Assembly: GCA_014529385.2 (NCBI GenBank)
Contig: CM043956.1
Coordinates: forward strand, 67,108,281-67,172,280
DNA: 64,000 nt
Direction of reading: 5' to 3'
From: Adiantum capillus-veneris
Taxonomy: Eukaryota; Streptophyta; Polypodiopsida; Polypodiales; Pteridaceae
Under the pieces are notes generated by a model that saw nothing but the letters and a program-made list of their open reading frames with translations, had not been told where the DNA came from and ran no database searches. Each line of letters begins with the position of its first letter. Position 1 is the stretch's first letter. Shown here piece after piece: positions 1-10,420 of this stretch. The translations under genes were made by a program, and so were the position numbers.

Positions 1-715
1 CGCCTACACATGTGATTGCATCGGCTTTACGTTTGTTTCTGTGTCCTCTCTAGAGCGGCGTCGTGAACCATCTCTAAGGACAATGTGATGTGGTTATTTC
101 TAATCTTCGTGTCTCAATATGTTTCTTGAGTTGATGTTGTTTACAAGATAAAAATCACGTCAAGAAGCATCTACATGGGCTCAAAGATATTGAAGTTGCT
201 TAAAGATATTAAAGAATTTCATCAATTCAATTGTATATATCGGGTTATTAAACATCCAAAGATTCTTGAGAGTGCACACTCTATATTATGAAGTGATGCA
301 ACTCTTGGATTATGAATTTTGTAAAGTTTGATAATTGCTAATATAATAGTACATGAGGCTAATGTTGTGTGGGGTTTAGGGGGCAAGTGCATTGAAGAAG
401 GTAGTTTTGAGTAGGCTTTTCTAGCCTTTTTTTTAGACAAATGTAGGATGTGGACCTAAAGGGTTACTTTCTCTCTCTAGCTTTTTTTAAAGTGAAGGAA
501 GCATAGGGGTGTGTCCACATCAGCAAAAACGTGGGTCACAAAGAGACAAAATTTGACTTTTTTTTAAAAAAAATCATTTTTCCTTGTTTATAACTTAAAA
601 CTCCCTCCCAACATATATACATATCCAAAAATCATTTTTTGACCCATTTTATAATCCACAAGCTTAGAAAGTCCATTTTTTCAAAACTCTTTTCGTCAAA
701 AAAGTAATAAACATT
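1..715. other. No gene recognised; AT-rich flank
   Basis: I see no convincing coding region here. The stretch is AT-rich with T and A runs (around 555-580) and would be the 5' flank of the transposase-like gene that begins at 904. Short open frames on both strands have no recognisable motif. Confidence 0.4.
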
Positions 716-897
716 TTGTTCTCTCCTCCTCCTCCCTCCTCTCTCTCTCTCCCTCTCCTCTCCCTCCCTGCCCCTACCTTCCTCCTCCTCCCCAATCTCT
801 ACCCCCCCCCCCCCCCCTCTCCTTCTCTCCTCCCATCTTCTTCAACCTCGCTACCCTTCCCCCTCTATCTTTTCATCATTTTCTTCCTCATGCAATA
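716..897. repeat. Pyrimidine-rich CT/CCT tract with a poly-C run
   Basis: About 180 bases are almost purely C and T on the plus strand, with a poly-C run near 802-818. It ends a few bases before the ATG at 904, so it may be the leader or promoter-proximal tract of that gene. An open frame through it encodes only Ser/Pro/Leu low complexity and is not considered real. Confidence 0.6.
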
Positions 898-903
898 GCT
901 TCC

Positions 904-3860
904 ATGGTGCTCACAGACATCACAAATGGTTTGCTTCCACCACCACGTACTCCGCACACCAAAAGCATACATATTCGCTTACCCACGGCATTTGCACCGA
1001 AGACCACTAGTGAAGGTGATCAAAGGTCATCACAAGAACTTCGCACCGCTTGTGAGACCAATGTTGACATTTGGGTGGATGGCCATTTGTACCCTTACGA
1101 TCCTATAAGCCGCTTCCATCCACCGTTTAATAGCCTTTCCACATTTCTTCAATTTCTTGGGAGGGGAGAAGCAGGTTTGTTAGGCTATTGCAAGCGGTTG
1201 TGTATGGGTGCAGGTGCTTCTTTGCATACGTGGATGCACGAATGTCAAGCTCTTCACCTCAAGACGATGGCATTACAAGAGAGTGTTGCCTCTTCGGAGA
1301 GGGTAGTTAAAACTCTTGAACAACAAATGCAAGAAAAGGAGTCCCACATCCAGAAGATTACCAACAACATCACATACTTGAAAGAAACACCCCTTGGTGC
1401 AAGGGAATGCAAACGCACGTATTCATCCATTGAAACTCTTGCACGTTTGGGAGGAGCACGCAAACGATGAGTTACAGCCACAAGGTGATTTGGTCTTTAC
1501 TTGCATGATGCATTCTTACTTCACACTATTTTCTAACATTTATGTTTATTTGTTGCTAGAAACTTCATCCAGGAGGTATGCGGTGGAACAAGCCAAGATG
1601 ATCGAGTCAACCTTCTCACTAGTTGTCTCAATAACCAGGACGTGATTTCTACCTTACAATCACCTGGAGGTAAGCACATTAAGGAAGCAGTCACCAAGGA
1701 CCTTATGCATAAATTAAGAAATGTGGTTAGTGATGATGACGTTCAACAAGCTTGTGATGAGGCTGGAATCAGCACCAAATCCTATTAGGCTATTTTCCAA
1801 CTCCTAAAGGATGCCCTCAAAGAACATGGCATTGTGGAAAACCTATTTCCCGTTCCTCACAAGGTCAAGCTCGCAAACAAGGCCACAAACGAAGATGTGT
1901 TCTCCCGCATTCGTACATACCTACACATTGAGGACACAATGCCAACTTTCCTTTATTCTTCGTGCACAACAAAGACAAGGGGAAAAGGTAAGAAACAATC
2001 CAGAAGACCTTCGGAGAAGGGCTTTCCTTACACAATGTGGAACAATATTTTTGTGGATCTTAGAAGGCTTCAAGAAGCCATGCTTAGATTTTACGAGTTA
2101 CTTGAAGAAGGTGACACACTTTACTTTTTTCTTTGGTATTATTCTTATCATAGACTCTAAAGTTTAAGGTCTTATCACTATTTATTTTGTAGTGCTCGGC
2201 CCAAAAGTCGTTTTTGTGCTGAAACTCGATGAGTGTCAAATAGTGAAAGGCCGAAGGTTAGAGAGGCTAAGTGTCACTCTAATGAATGAGTCCCTTCTGC
2301 AAACCAAGCGAAGGGATTCAGTAGAGCCATCTCCCACCCCATCTTTTAGCGTGCAATTAGAGAAAGACATTTGGTGGTTGGGTGCTATTAAGGTGCCCTA
2401 AGAGACCAATGGAGTACTTTCATGGATTTTTTAGAGAACTCCATGGATCACAGAAGTAATACACTCCCAAATTGCAGGTCAGAAGTTGGAGATTGAGGGT
2501 TTTGGTAGTTATGATGTGGAGTGGCACTTAGGTTGGGATTTGAAAACCATAAAGTGTTTGCTTGGCTGCAAACAAGGGGCTTCTTCTCTCATGCCTTGTC
2601 CATTTTTCACTCGAGGGTACAAACCTAATGGAAAAAAATCACATAAGAGCACTGCAAAGGCCGATTCCATGCTTCCATGTCAAGGGCATGGAGAACAAGG
2701 GTTAGATTGTCGTGATGTCGGAGATGAAGGTAGAGAATAAGAAGCGTCTATTTTGAGATGTCCCATGCTCAATGCCCCAGACCGTGATCAAAAGGACCAC
2801 ACTTGGAATCCAATCTTTCGATTTCCTCTATCGAATGTACATTTTTGTACATTACACGCATTCATGCGCATTTTTGATAGGCTATTGATGCTCCACATTG
2901 ACTATGCTTTCACAATGAAACCGTTGGAAAAGTCCCAAGAAGCAATTGAAAGAGTGGAGGTACTCTTGAATTCCATTGGCTGCCACGGTGGAAATGTGTC
3001 TATCGTTGCTGTAAAGAACACACGGGAGGCCCATGAAATTTCTCAACAAGTGTCAATGAGAGAACAAAAAGCTAGACACTTTTTGAAGAAAGTTTCCCAA
3101 GGAAAGCCAAGTCGATATGATGCTCAAAACAGCTCCAACCAGCAGGCAGGTAACCTTTGGGAGCTTTGGAAGGAGTTATGCAAAGCTACTACCGACAATG
3201 ATTCAAATGGCGAGCTTGCAAACAAGTGCAAGCAAGTTTGGGCACATTTTGATAAAATGGTCAAGCTTATGGGCCTTAACAGCACAACAGAAGAACAACG
3301 CCAATCATTTCAAGAAGCCTTGGCGGATTTTACCAAGGTCTTCACCCTTTCTTGAGGTGAAAATAACATCACACATTACATGGTAAGTCATTTTACATGG
3401 TGTATTCATTACAAGGGATTGTTTTTATTTAATAATGTGGATCGTTTACTCATGTGAACAGCATATCTTGTTTGTGCATGGTGCATTTTTTATGCACAAG
3501 TATGGATCGCTTGAAATTTGTAGCACTCAAGGCATGGAGAAGTCCCATTATCGAGCAAGGGGAGTGTACTTCAAAAATACTCGACATGGTGGTGGAATGG
3601 TGCAATCCAATTATTTGGAGGAGATGTTCAATTGGTTTTTTCACACAACATTTTCTCATAAGCTCACAATAGATCGTGCGTGACAATCCAAGATTGCTAT
3701 TGAAGTGCGGAAATGGAGTCGTCAAGAGCATAGCAACAAGTGGCAAATGTCTCAAGGTCACACCAAGCATGCTACATGGCGGAAATGCAGAGTGGGACAA
3801 GGATCAAAGTGGATACTGCGCGAGTCACTAAACGTGAACCCAGGGTCCAACTCTTAGCGA
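904..3860 (+). pseudogene. Transposase-like gene, five exons, five in-frame stops
   Basis: A single reading frame runs through inferred exons 904-1484, 1560-2110, 2193-2392, 2483-3382 and 3462-3860. The introns are GT-AG and join in phase (phases 2, 1, 0, 0; 75-90 bp). The first exon has a coiled-coil stretch. Exon 4 holds a W-H-L-x-W-D-L-K segment followed by an L-L-G and C-P-F motif, then L-H-A-F-M-R-I. Exon 5 holds Q-G-M-E-K-S-H followed by a T-R-H-G-G motif. From memory, this order resembles a family of transposase-like proteins in repeat-rich genomes; I cannot name the superfamily. Stops lie at 1468 (TGA), 1786 (TAG), 2738 (TAA), 3353 (TGA) and 3681 (TGA); the last stop at 3858 may be the true end. 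The good splice sites and single frame argue for a once-functional gene. Confidence 0.5.
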
Positions 3861-3930
3861 CATGTTTATTAAAAACATAATACTTTTTAAAAAAGATTAG
3901 TGTGAACAGGGCCCTTTTTAAATGGGCCCT

Positions 3931-3940
3931 TATAAATATT
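3931..3940 (+). promoter_or_regulatory. TATA box of the H3-like gene
   Basis: TATAAATATT sits about 56-65 bp upstream of the ATG at 3996. It is preceded by two GGGCCC copies (about 3909 and 3924). The spacing suits a class II core promoter with a short leader. Confidence 0.55.
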
Positions 3941-4397
3941 GCATGCTCTCATAAACCACTCATTTCTTAAGAACAGGTGAGCTCTAACCAACGAAATGGC
4001 ACGCACCAAACAAACCGCAAAAGAGCATCCGCCTACCAACAAAAACACCCTCCAAGGATGTGAGAAGCCGTCATGGCTTAAAGGCACAAGAAAACGGCCA
4101 CGAACGCCTGGCCGTTCCAGGAACACATCTGGTGGTGGGCATGGTGGTAGGGCACGAGATTCATCGAGGACTGTTGAATTTCCATCTCCTCAAGATATAA
4201 CACCTAGAAGGAGAATGAAGCAATGTGCGCAATGCTGGAGAGAAGAAGAGGGCCAGCAAACAACAGAGTCCGATAGGGAGCAGCCATTGCGCCACCAATC
4301 ACAAGCAGGACCATCCAGGACTCGGGTGGTCCATACAAACACTGAATCAGAGAGTGAGCCACCATGGCTACGAGAAAAAATAGTGTGCACACACCGG

Positions 4398-4718
4398 TGT
4401 AAAGAAAGAGGATGCAAGAGAGCTTCACAAGACAAGCACACACCACACAGAGATGGAAATCTTCTTCTTCTTCTCACAGAAAAGAGAGTACAAAATGACT
4501 TAATGCTAAAACTGAAAAGTAGCACATATGTACATGCGGTCACTAAGTGTGAACTCGCTAGAAGCGTACTAGGCTGGCAGTATAAGTGTAGTCCAGCTGT
4601 AGAATCACTGGCAGAGATCCTCCGTGTCGGTCACCTAATGCGCCAGTGAGTAAATGTCGTAAGCGGCCACGACCCGTAGTGGATGCTAGCTCAAGATGTA
4701 GAGCTCGACATCTCAACA
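4398..4718 (-). repeat. 3' LTR of the copia element in the H3-like gene
   Basis: 321 bp starting TGTAAAG and ending CTCAACA on the plus strand, matching 8536-8856 over its full length with about 17 substitutions and no length change. A purine-rich tract on the element strand (4719-4731) adjoins it. Confidence 0.93.
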
Positions 4719-4724
4719 CTCCCC

Positions 4725-5284
4725 CTCGAGCTCTGCATGTCCCAGAGTCCAAGCATAGTCCGGAAACGTCGAAGCTTCTCAGCTCCGAGGGCCTTGGTAA
4801 AGATATCCGCTACCTGCTCCTCTGTGCTGACGTAGACCAAGTCGATGTCGCCCGCCAACACTCGCTCTCGAACGTAGTGGTAATGGACCTCTATGTGCTT
4901 GGTCCTGGCATGGAACACTGGGTTCCTAGCCAACTGCATGGTGCTGAGGTTGTCACAATGGATGACAATCTGCTGGTCCACTTGCACTCCCAAGTCCTCA
5001 AGTAATGTGCATAGCCAAGCTACCTCGCACGCCGCAACTGCTGCACCTCTGTACTCAGCCTCTATGCTCGATAAAGCAACCGTAGGCTGCTTTTTGCTGA
5101 TCCAACTAACAGTAGCACTCCCAAAAGAGAACATGAAGCCACTCGTAGATCTCCTATCAACAATGCTACCTGCCCAATCTGCATCTCTATACCCATACGA
5201 TGCTAATGGCGCATCTGCTGCATAGAACAATGTGTAGTCAAGAGTCCCTTGCACATAACGAAGTGTGCGTCGTACTCCATCCAA
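4725..5284 (-). pseudogene. Copia RNase H domain
   Basis: The frame encodes the C-terminal part of a copia polyprotein. YRDADWAG near the start, SSIEAEYRGAA and HCDNLSTMQLA in the middle, and HIEVHYHYVRE towards the end are RNase H landmarks. This is the best preserved part of the element. It lies directly downstream, in element sense, of the truncated RT remnant and next to the 3' LTR. Confidence 0.85.
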
Positions 5285-5302
5285 ATGTGGCTTCCTCGGA
5301 AG

Positions 5303-5548
5303 CTACATGAACTGACTCTCCAAGCCTACTGTGTAGCTCAAGTCTGGCCTCGTGATAGTCAAGTAGATTAGACTACCCACAATTTTTCTGAACATACTGA
5401 CATCTTCAACAACATCATCCTTCTCTGCACTCAGCTTTGCATTCACATCCAAGGGAATAGAAATTTGCTTACAATCAGCCCTACCATACTTTGACAACAT
5501 GTCCAAAGCATATTGTCTCTGTGACAGCCATACACCCTCTAGAGTCAA
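5303..5548 (-). pseudogene. Remnant of copia reverse transcriptase C-terminus
   Basis: About 80 codons cover only the end of the RT region (LSQRQYALDML, then a GSLIYLTITRPDLSY motif). The RT palm with the YVDD catalytic motif is absent: the integrase C-terminal region ends near 5669 and only about 120 bp separate it from this remnant. An internal deletion of most of RT is inferred. Confidence 0.75.
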
Positions 5549-5668
5549 TTTCTGAACTGGATTTCTGACTCTATTAGATATGCGCGGTCCTGGGTCACTC
5601 CTTTGCCCTCTAGCATCTTCTTGTACTTTCCTTACACCAGGTGTCCTAACAGCCGGGATTCCAAATTC

Positions 5669-6646
5669 CTAATCAAGACTTTGTTCAGAACCATCTGAAT
5701 CCATGTCTACATGTGAAAAACCTGATGATGCATCAGCCATAAAGGGAGGTTCATCAACCTTTTCCTTTCCTTTTTGTGATACATTCCCTATACCTGCTGG
5801 TGGAGTAACCTGCGTATGTAGTCTACCATTCCATGGCTTCTCAACAGAGCCACGAGAAGAGGACTCTTGTTGTCCACTCAAAACCTGTGACTGTTGCCTC
5901 ACATTTTGTACAACCACATCATCTTTTACATCAGCCCCAATAGTGCCATGTGCATTACTGTACCAACTGCTCATCTCATCAAAGACTACATCTCTGCTCA
6001 CTCGTAATCCTCGTGTAGTAGGACTGTAGAACCTGTACCCCTTTTGTTCAAGGGAATATACCACAAGAATACATTTCTCTGCTTTAGGATCCAATTTCCT
6101 ACGCAACTCATCTGGTACATACACGTAAGATATGCATCCAAACACTTTCAAGTGTGCCAAATCAGGCTTTGTACCTGTAAACTTTTCCTCAGGTGTTACA
6201 TCATGCACCGCAGCTGTAGGTGTCCTGTTCATAATGTACAGAGCTGTATTTATAGCTTCAGCCCAGAAATGATGAGGCATGTTTTTCTCATTCATCAATG
6301 CACGTGCAACCTCTGCAATGTGTCTGTTTTTCCTTTCTACGACCCCATTCTGTTGTGGAGTATATCTGCATGTAAACTACCTGCGTATACCATGCATTCA
6401 CAGAAAATCTGAAAAATTGTTGGAGAAGTACTCTCCCCCTCCATCTGACCTCAATGTCTTGATTTGCATATCTGTCTCCTTCTCAATCATGACTTTGAAG
6501 TTCTGAAAGTGACCAAAGACTTCACTTTTGTTACGCATGAAGTAGACCCATACTTTCCTTGTATGGTCATCAATGAAAGAGACATAATACCTGCAACCAT
6601 GTATACTTGCAGTATCGGTTGGACCCCAAACATCTGTGTGCACCAC
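5669..6646 (-). pseudogene. Copia integrase core and C-terminal region, broken
   Basis: The segment 6646-6398 carries HTDVWGP-like, FIDDHTRKVWVYF and LRSDGGGEY motifs, that is the first two catalytic Asp of the DDE integrase. The segment 6298-5669 continues with FWAEAINTALYIMNRTPT, an FGC motif and the post-integrase region. About 100 bp between them are out of frame or carry stops, so the integrase is inactive. Confidence 0.8.
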
Positions 6647-6799
6647 CTCAAGTGTCTTTTTACATACATTGCGCTCATGTGGAAATGAGCCCTTTGACTA
6701 TTTTCAAAACTGGCATGCTGCACACACTTTATGCATACCATCCACCTTGACTTTGGGCAAACCTTTTACAATCTGTTTTGATTGTATGCTGCGCAATCT

Positions 6800-7303
6800 C
6801 TACTCATTGACATGGCCAATGCGTTTGTGCCAAATGTCAACATCAGCCACAACACCTATGCCCTGTGCAAATAATGCATCTTTTACCTCAGGCATGTCTA
6901 CATTCAGCGTAAACATTCTACCCACACATCTGCCCTCTATGATCAGCTTACAGCCATTCTGGAAATCTTCTACATAACAGCCATTTGGATTGAAGCGAAC
7001 CTTCAAACCCTGCTCAACCATTTGTCCAATAGAAACAAGATTCTTTGTAATGTTTGGGACATGAAGTACATCTGCTAAGTACTTTGATTTCCCACTCTTC
7101 GTATTTAGACGTATGTCCCCTACATGAGCAATGGGGTAAGCTGTGTCATCTCCTGTCTGCACATAGCCTGACACATCTGGTTTGCGCATATCTCTAAACC
7201 ACTCTCCACGAGACGTCATGTGATTAGAGGCACCTGAATCCACATACCAAACATCATCTTGGGTGGAATTCTCTACGGTCATTGTATTCATTACATGCTG
7301 CAT
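6800..7303 (-). pseudogene. Copia protease and GAG-pre-integrase region
   Basis: The frame starts with MQHVMNTMTVEN and contains WYVDSGASNHMTS, the copia aspartic protease active site (D-S-G-A). HVPNITKNLVS and the GAG-pre-integrase segment with WHKRIGHVNE follow. It continues the frame of the zinc knuckle upstream. Confidence 0.85.
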
Positions 7304-7309
7304 AACAAA

Positions 7310-8266
7310 TATGCGCTAGTTTTTGTTGTCATCTGCATCTCTGCCATTAGATGCACAGTTGCCCTATTCTCTCTTTCCACTTGCTTTTCCCTTTGGTCAG
7401 TCACGTGACATGTGACCTCTTTCACCACAAGTCCAACATTCTCTTCTATCTGCAGTATGTTGCTACCTGCTTGATCCTGCACCACGACCTCTTCGACTCC
7501 CCTTGCCTTGAGACTGGTTTCCCCTGCCACCTGTATTGTTTTGATTTGATTGACCTTCTTGAAATTAGCCCCTGCAACCCCTTGGGCCTTGACCACGACC
7601 TCTACCTCTACCTCTGTTGGAGTTAGAATAGAAGGCCTGTTCAGAATTATTTCTGCCATGAGAAGAAGATGTGTCAAGGTTCTTCTCCTCAAGAATAAGC
7701 ATGGAAATCAAATCTTGGAACATGGGGATGTCGTCCCTTGTATTCAAGGAAGACCTGAAATGTACATACTCATCTCCTAGACCATCCAAGCATGCACGGA
7801 CAATATCATCGTCTTCCACTGAAACTTTAATAGATCCAAGAGCCTCAATGATACTCTTGATCTTCAAGGCATAATCATTGATTGAGAGGCTGTTCCTCTT
7901 AACCTGATTTAGCTCCGACTTTAGTTGAAGCTTCCTAGCCTTGGTGTTCAACTCGAACACTATGCCTAAGTTTTTCCATGCAATGGCGGGGGTTTCAGCA
8001 TCCTGTAGATAGCTCATCATGCCATATGTGATGCTCATAGAAATCCAATACATCACTTTGCTCTGGCCTTGTTGCCAGTCCCTCAAAGCTTTTCTTTGTT
8101 CTGCTGTAGCATTTGCCTCCGGAATCTCTGGTTCCTTTTCATTGTCTCCTTCTACATAGTGCCAATAACCTTTTCCTTTTAAGAAATTAGTTATTCTGAA
8201 CATCCATGCAGGGTAGTTATTTTTCTCAAGATTCTCAGTAACAATCTGACTGAAACTGTCAGACAT
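7310..8266 (-). pseudogene. Copia gag with CCHC zinc knuckle interrupted by a stop
   Basis: The frame 8266-7565 encodes a copia GAG (MSDSFSQIVTENLEKNNYPA start; LNQVKRNSLSINDYA; CLDGLGDEY) and ends in an Arg/Gly-rich stretch. After a frameshift, a zinc knuckle CWTCGERGHMSRD is readable near 7395-7445. Its last Cys codon has become TGA, and further stops follow before the protease frame. Confidence 0.85.
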
Positions 8267-8523
8267 CTTGAAGCACTAAGACAAAATAGCTGCAATCTGC
8301 AAAAACCTACAAATCCACTGAGCCTGCTATCATGGTACCTGTAACGCTTTCTACACTCAACGAGTGTCCACAATCAAGCGTTCATACAACCATTGTACTT
8401 GTACAGTAAATCTCTGTATACTGCACTTTGGAGACCTATTCAGAAACTTTGGCATCTAGTTGTGGATTGCGAACGAAGGGATTGTGATGCTCTTGCTCTC
8501 TTAGTCTCTCTTGCCTGCACCAG

Positions 8524-8535
8524 GCCCTGATACCA
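8524..8535 (-). promoter_or_regulatory. Copia primer-binding site
   Basis: Reads TGGTATCAGGGC on the minus strand immediately inside the 5' LTR, one mismatch from the common plant copia primer-binding site for initiator-Met tRNA. Confidence 0.85.
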
Positions 8536-8856
8536 TGTAAAGAAAGAGGATGCAAGAGAGCTTCAAAATACAAGCACACACCACATAGAGATGGAAATCT
8601 TCTTCGTTTTCGCACAGAAAAGAGAGTACAGAATGACTTAATGCTAAAACTGAAAAGTAGCACATATGTACATACGGTCACTAAGTGCGAACTCGCTAGA
8701 AGCGTACTAGGATGGCACTATAAGTGTAGTCCAGTTGTAGAATCACTGGCAGAGATCCTCCGTGTTGATCACCTAACGCGCCAGTGAGTAAATGTCGTAA
8801 GCGGCCAAGACTCGTAGTGGATGCTAGCTCAAGATGTAGAGCTCGACATCTCAACA
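8536..8856 (-). repeat. 5' LTR of the copia element in the H3-like gene
   Basis: 321-bp partner of 4398-4718. The primer-binding site adjoins it at 8524-8535; read on the minus strand it is TGGTATCAGGGC, one base from the usual copia site complementary to the initiator-methionine tRNA. Confidence 0.93.
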
Positions 8857-8861
8857 ACTGG

Positions 8862-9341
8862 GTGGCCGTTGGGGGGAAGACATTGCCCAGAGGCCAGGGA
8901 GCTCTCCCCACACGACAAGATCGGCAGCCAAGGAAAGAGGAAGAATTAGAAGAGGCTGCAGAACCAGTCCCTAAGCATGTAAACAGGTGCAAGTCTAAGT
9001 TTTTCAAGAAGCCTAAACGCCGCACGCCAACAAATGTGAAAGTGTCCCCAAGACAACCGGAGCGGCGCCGAAAAATAGCAAGGGCATTTGCAGAAATCTG
9101 CCACTACCAGAAGACGACGGAGCTTTTGATTCGACGCGCCCCCTTTGCTTGCACTGTGAAGGAGGTGCTTCAAAGCTATGGAAATCAGTATAGAATGCAA
9201 GCAATAGCGCTAGAGGCTATTCAAGAAGCTGCAGAGGCCCACATCATTTCGGTGTTGGAAGATACCAACCTATGCGCCATACATGCAAAGCAAGTGACAA
9301 TACAGCCAAAAGATATGCAGCTTGCACGTCGATTGCGATGA
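8862..9341 (+). CDS. 3' half of the H3-like gene with the histone fold
   Basis: Residues 205-293 of the interrupted frame (about 9072-9338) align without gaps to the H3 core. YQK-x-TELLIR, QEA-x-EA, EDTNLCAIHAK, VTI-x-PKD and LARR are kept. By canonical numbering, Lys56, Arg63, Arg83, Cys110, His113, Lys115 and Asp123 are present. Arg69 is Cys, Lys79 is Gly and Met120 is Gln. Loop 1 has canonical length, without the extra residue usual in plant CenH3. The protein stops after the Arg equivalent to 131 and lacks the usual GERA end. The fold looks structurally complete, so the copy diverged under some constraint or recently. A centromeric role is not supported. Confidence 0.85.
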   Translation: MAVGGKTLPRGQGALPTRQDRQPRKEEELEEAAEPVPKHVNRCKSKFFKKPKRRTPTNVKVSPRQPERRRKIARAFAEICHYQKTTELLIRRAPFACTVKEVLQSYGNQYRMQAIALEAIQEAAEAHIISVLEDTNLCAIHAKQVTIQPKDMQLARRLR

Positions 9342-9470
9342 GACTTTGAGAATTAGCCGAAGTTACCCCTCTTTTTGTATTGCACACCCTTATCTTTGTA
9401 ATGATTTGACTTTCCAATGACAATATGCTCAACAGTTGTGTCTACTGTGTCTATTATCTTTGTAATGAAA

Positions 9471-10290
9471 TGACTTTCTAACTTCAAGTTTTGTATGTAA
9501 TTTTAGTCAATTTCAGTAAATTTGTGCTTTTTAAGTACCCTTGGGGGAAGATAAGCCTATAAGGGGCAAAACAAAAGCCTGGCCACAAGGGCGCGCAAAT
9601 GGACCATCCATCAGTTTTGGATGGGCCATTTGCGCGCCCTTGTGGCCAGGCTTTTTTTTGCCCCTTGTAGGGTTATCTACCCCCAAGGGTACTTAAAAAG
9701 CACAAATTTACTAAAACCTATTGGTTTTGCAACATTATTTTACATGGATCCTTGTGGACACCCTTTTTTGGCCATTTCAAGCTTTGAATTCTCTATAGGA
9801 TATCAAAAAAAATAACATATTGTGAAACCAAGTGTCTATGCAACATTAATTTTGAGATTTCAAATGTCCAATGTAATTGGACTTTCTGGTGCAGGGGTGT
9901 ACTAGGTAGAGCTAAAGCAGGTGATAGTGTGCTGGAAACTTCATTTCATAATTGATTTCACCTTTTCTAGTGTCCTTGAGTGTGAACATATGCTGGAATT
10001 GCCATAGAAAGGGTGCATCTAAATTAATGATGCAAAACCAATTCATTTCAATAAATTTGTGCTTTGTAAGTATTCTAGGGGGTAGATAAGCCTACCAGGG
10101 GCAAAATAAAGCCTGGCCACAAGGGCGCGCAAATGGCCCATCCAAAACTGATGGATGGGCCATTTGCGCGCCCTTGTGGCCAGGCTTTTGTTGGCCCTTG
10201 GTAGGCTTATCTACCCCCTAGGGAACATAAAATACCTAAATTTACTGAAATTGATTGAAATTACATACAGAACTTGAAATTACAAAGTCA
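9471..10290. mobile_element. Composite foldback element of two mirrored hairpins
   Basis: Two hairpins of about 200 bp lie at about 9511-9712 and 10048-10247. Each has arms of about 90 bp with the core GCCTGGCCACAAGGGCGCGC. The two are inverted copies of each other, down to the loop (CATCAGTTTTGG against CCAAAACTGATG). The outer ends are also inverted repeats: TGACTTTCTAAC at 9471 against the complement of the end at 10284-10290. Thus the whole 820 bp is one long imperfect palindrome with about 330 bp of AT-rich sequence between hairpins. It has no coding frame, and fits a foldback or MITE-like DNA element next to the 3' end of the H3-like gene. Confidence 0.8.
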
Positions 10291-10420
10291 CTAATCAAAA
10301 AAAAATTCATATCACCAATTGAAACAATTTTCAAGATTGACAAATCACATTCAAAAAAATTCGCAAGATAGAGAGACAATTTCAAATATTTTTTATTACT
10401 TCCAAAACAGTGATTTTACA

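Larger units (their letters stand above)
4393..8861 (-). mobile_element. Ty1/copia retrotransposon inserted in the H3-like gene
   Basis: The element is bounded by two 321-bp LTRs (4398-4718, 8536-8856), both TG...CA. Flanks are ACCGG (4393-4397) and ACTGG (8857-8861), a 5-bp target duplication with one mismatch. It is read on the minus strand: primer-binding site next to the right LTR, then gag, protease, integrase, a remnant of reverse transcriptase, RNase H, and a purine-rich tract next to the left LTR. By eye the LTRs differ at about 17 of 321 sites (about 5 percent), so the insertion is not recent. It is dead: RT is mostly missing and gag/pol carry stops and frameshifts. Confidence 0.93.
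3996..9341 (+). pseudogene. Divergent long-tailed histone H3-like gene, split by a copia element
   Basis: Codons 1-134 lie at 3996-4397 and codons 135-293 at 8862-9338, with the TGA at 9339. The 4.46-kb copia element and one copy of its 5-bp target duplication separate them. Leaving these out gives one open, intronless frame of 293 codons. The first seven residues after Met (ARTKQTA) match canonical H3, including Lys4. Position 8 is Lys, 9 is Glu and 10 is His, so the Lys9/Ser10 site is lost. The remaining tail (to about residue 204) is Arg/Ser/Gly/Pro-rich and not like H3. Canonical H3 is 135 residues, so this tail is very long. The insertion breaks the frame after residue 134 and should prevent a normal product unless the element is spliced out. 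It could be a pseudogene of a lineage-specific H3 variant. Confidence 0.8.

Noticed and set aside
716-898. Ser/Pro/Leu open frame
   Set aside because: Pure CT tract; low complexity in every frame.
7291-7692. Minus-strand frame of 133 codons in copia gag
   Set aside because: It is the wrong frame; the zinc knuckle is read in the neighbouring frame.
8862-9341. The H3-like fold as a centromeric CenH3
   Set aside because: Loop 1 has canonical length, and the LCAIHAK/VTI-PKD region is of the ordinary H3 type. A long tail alone is not enough.
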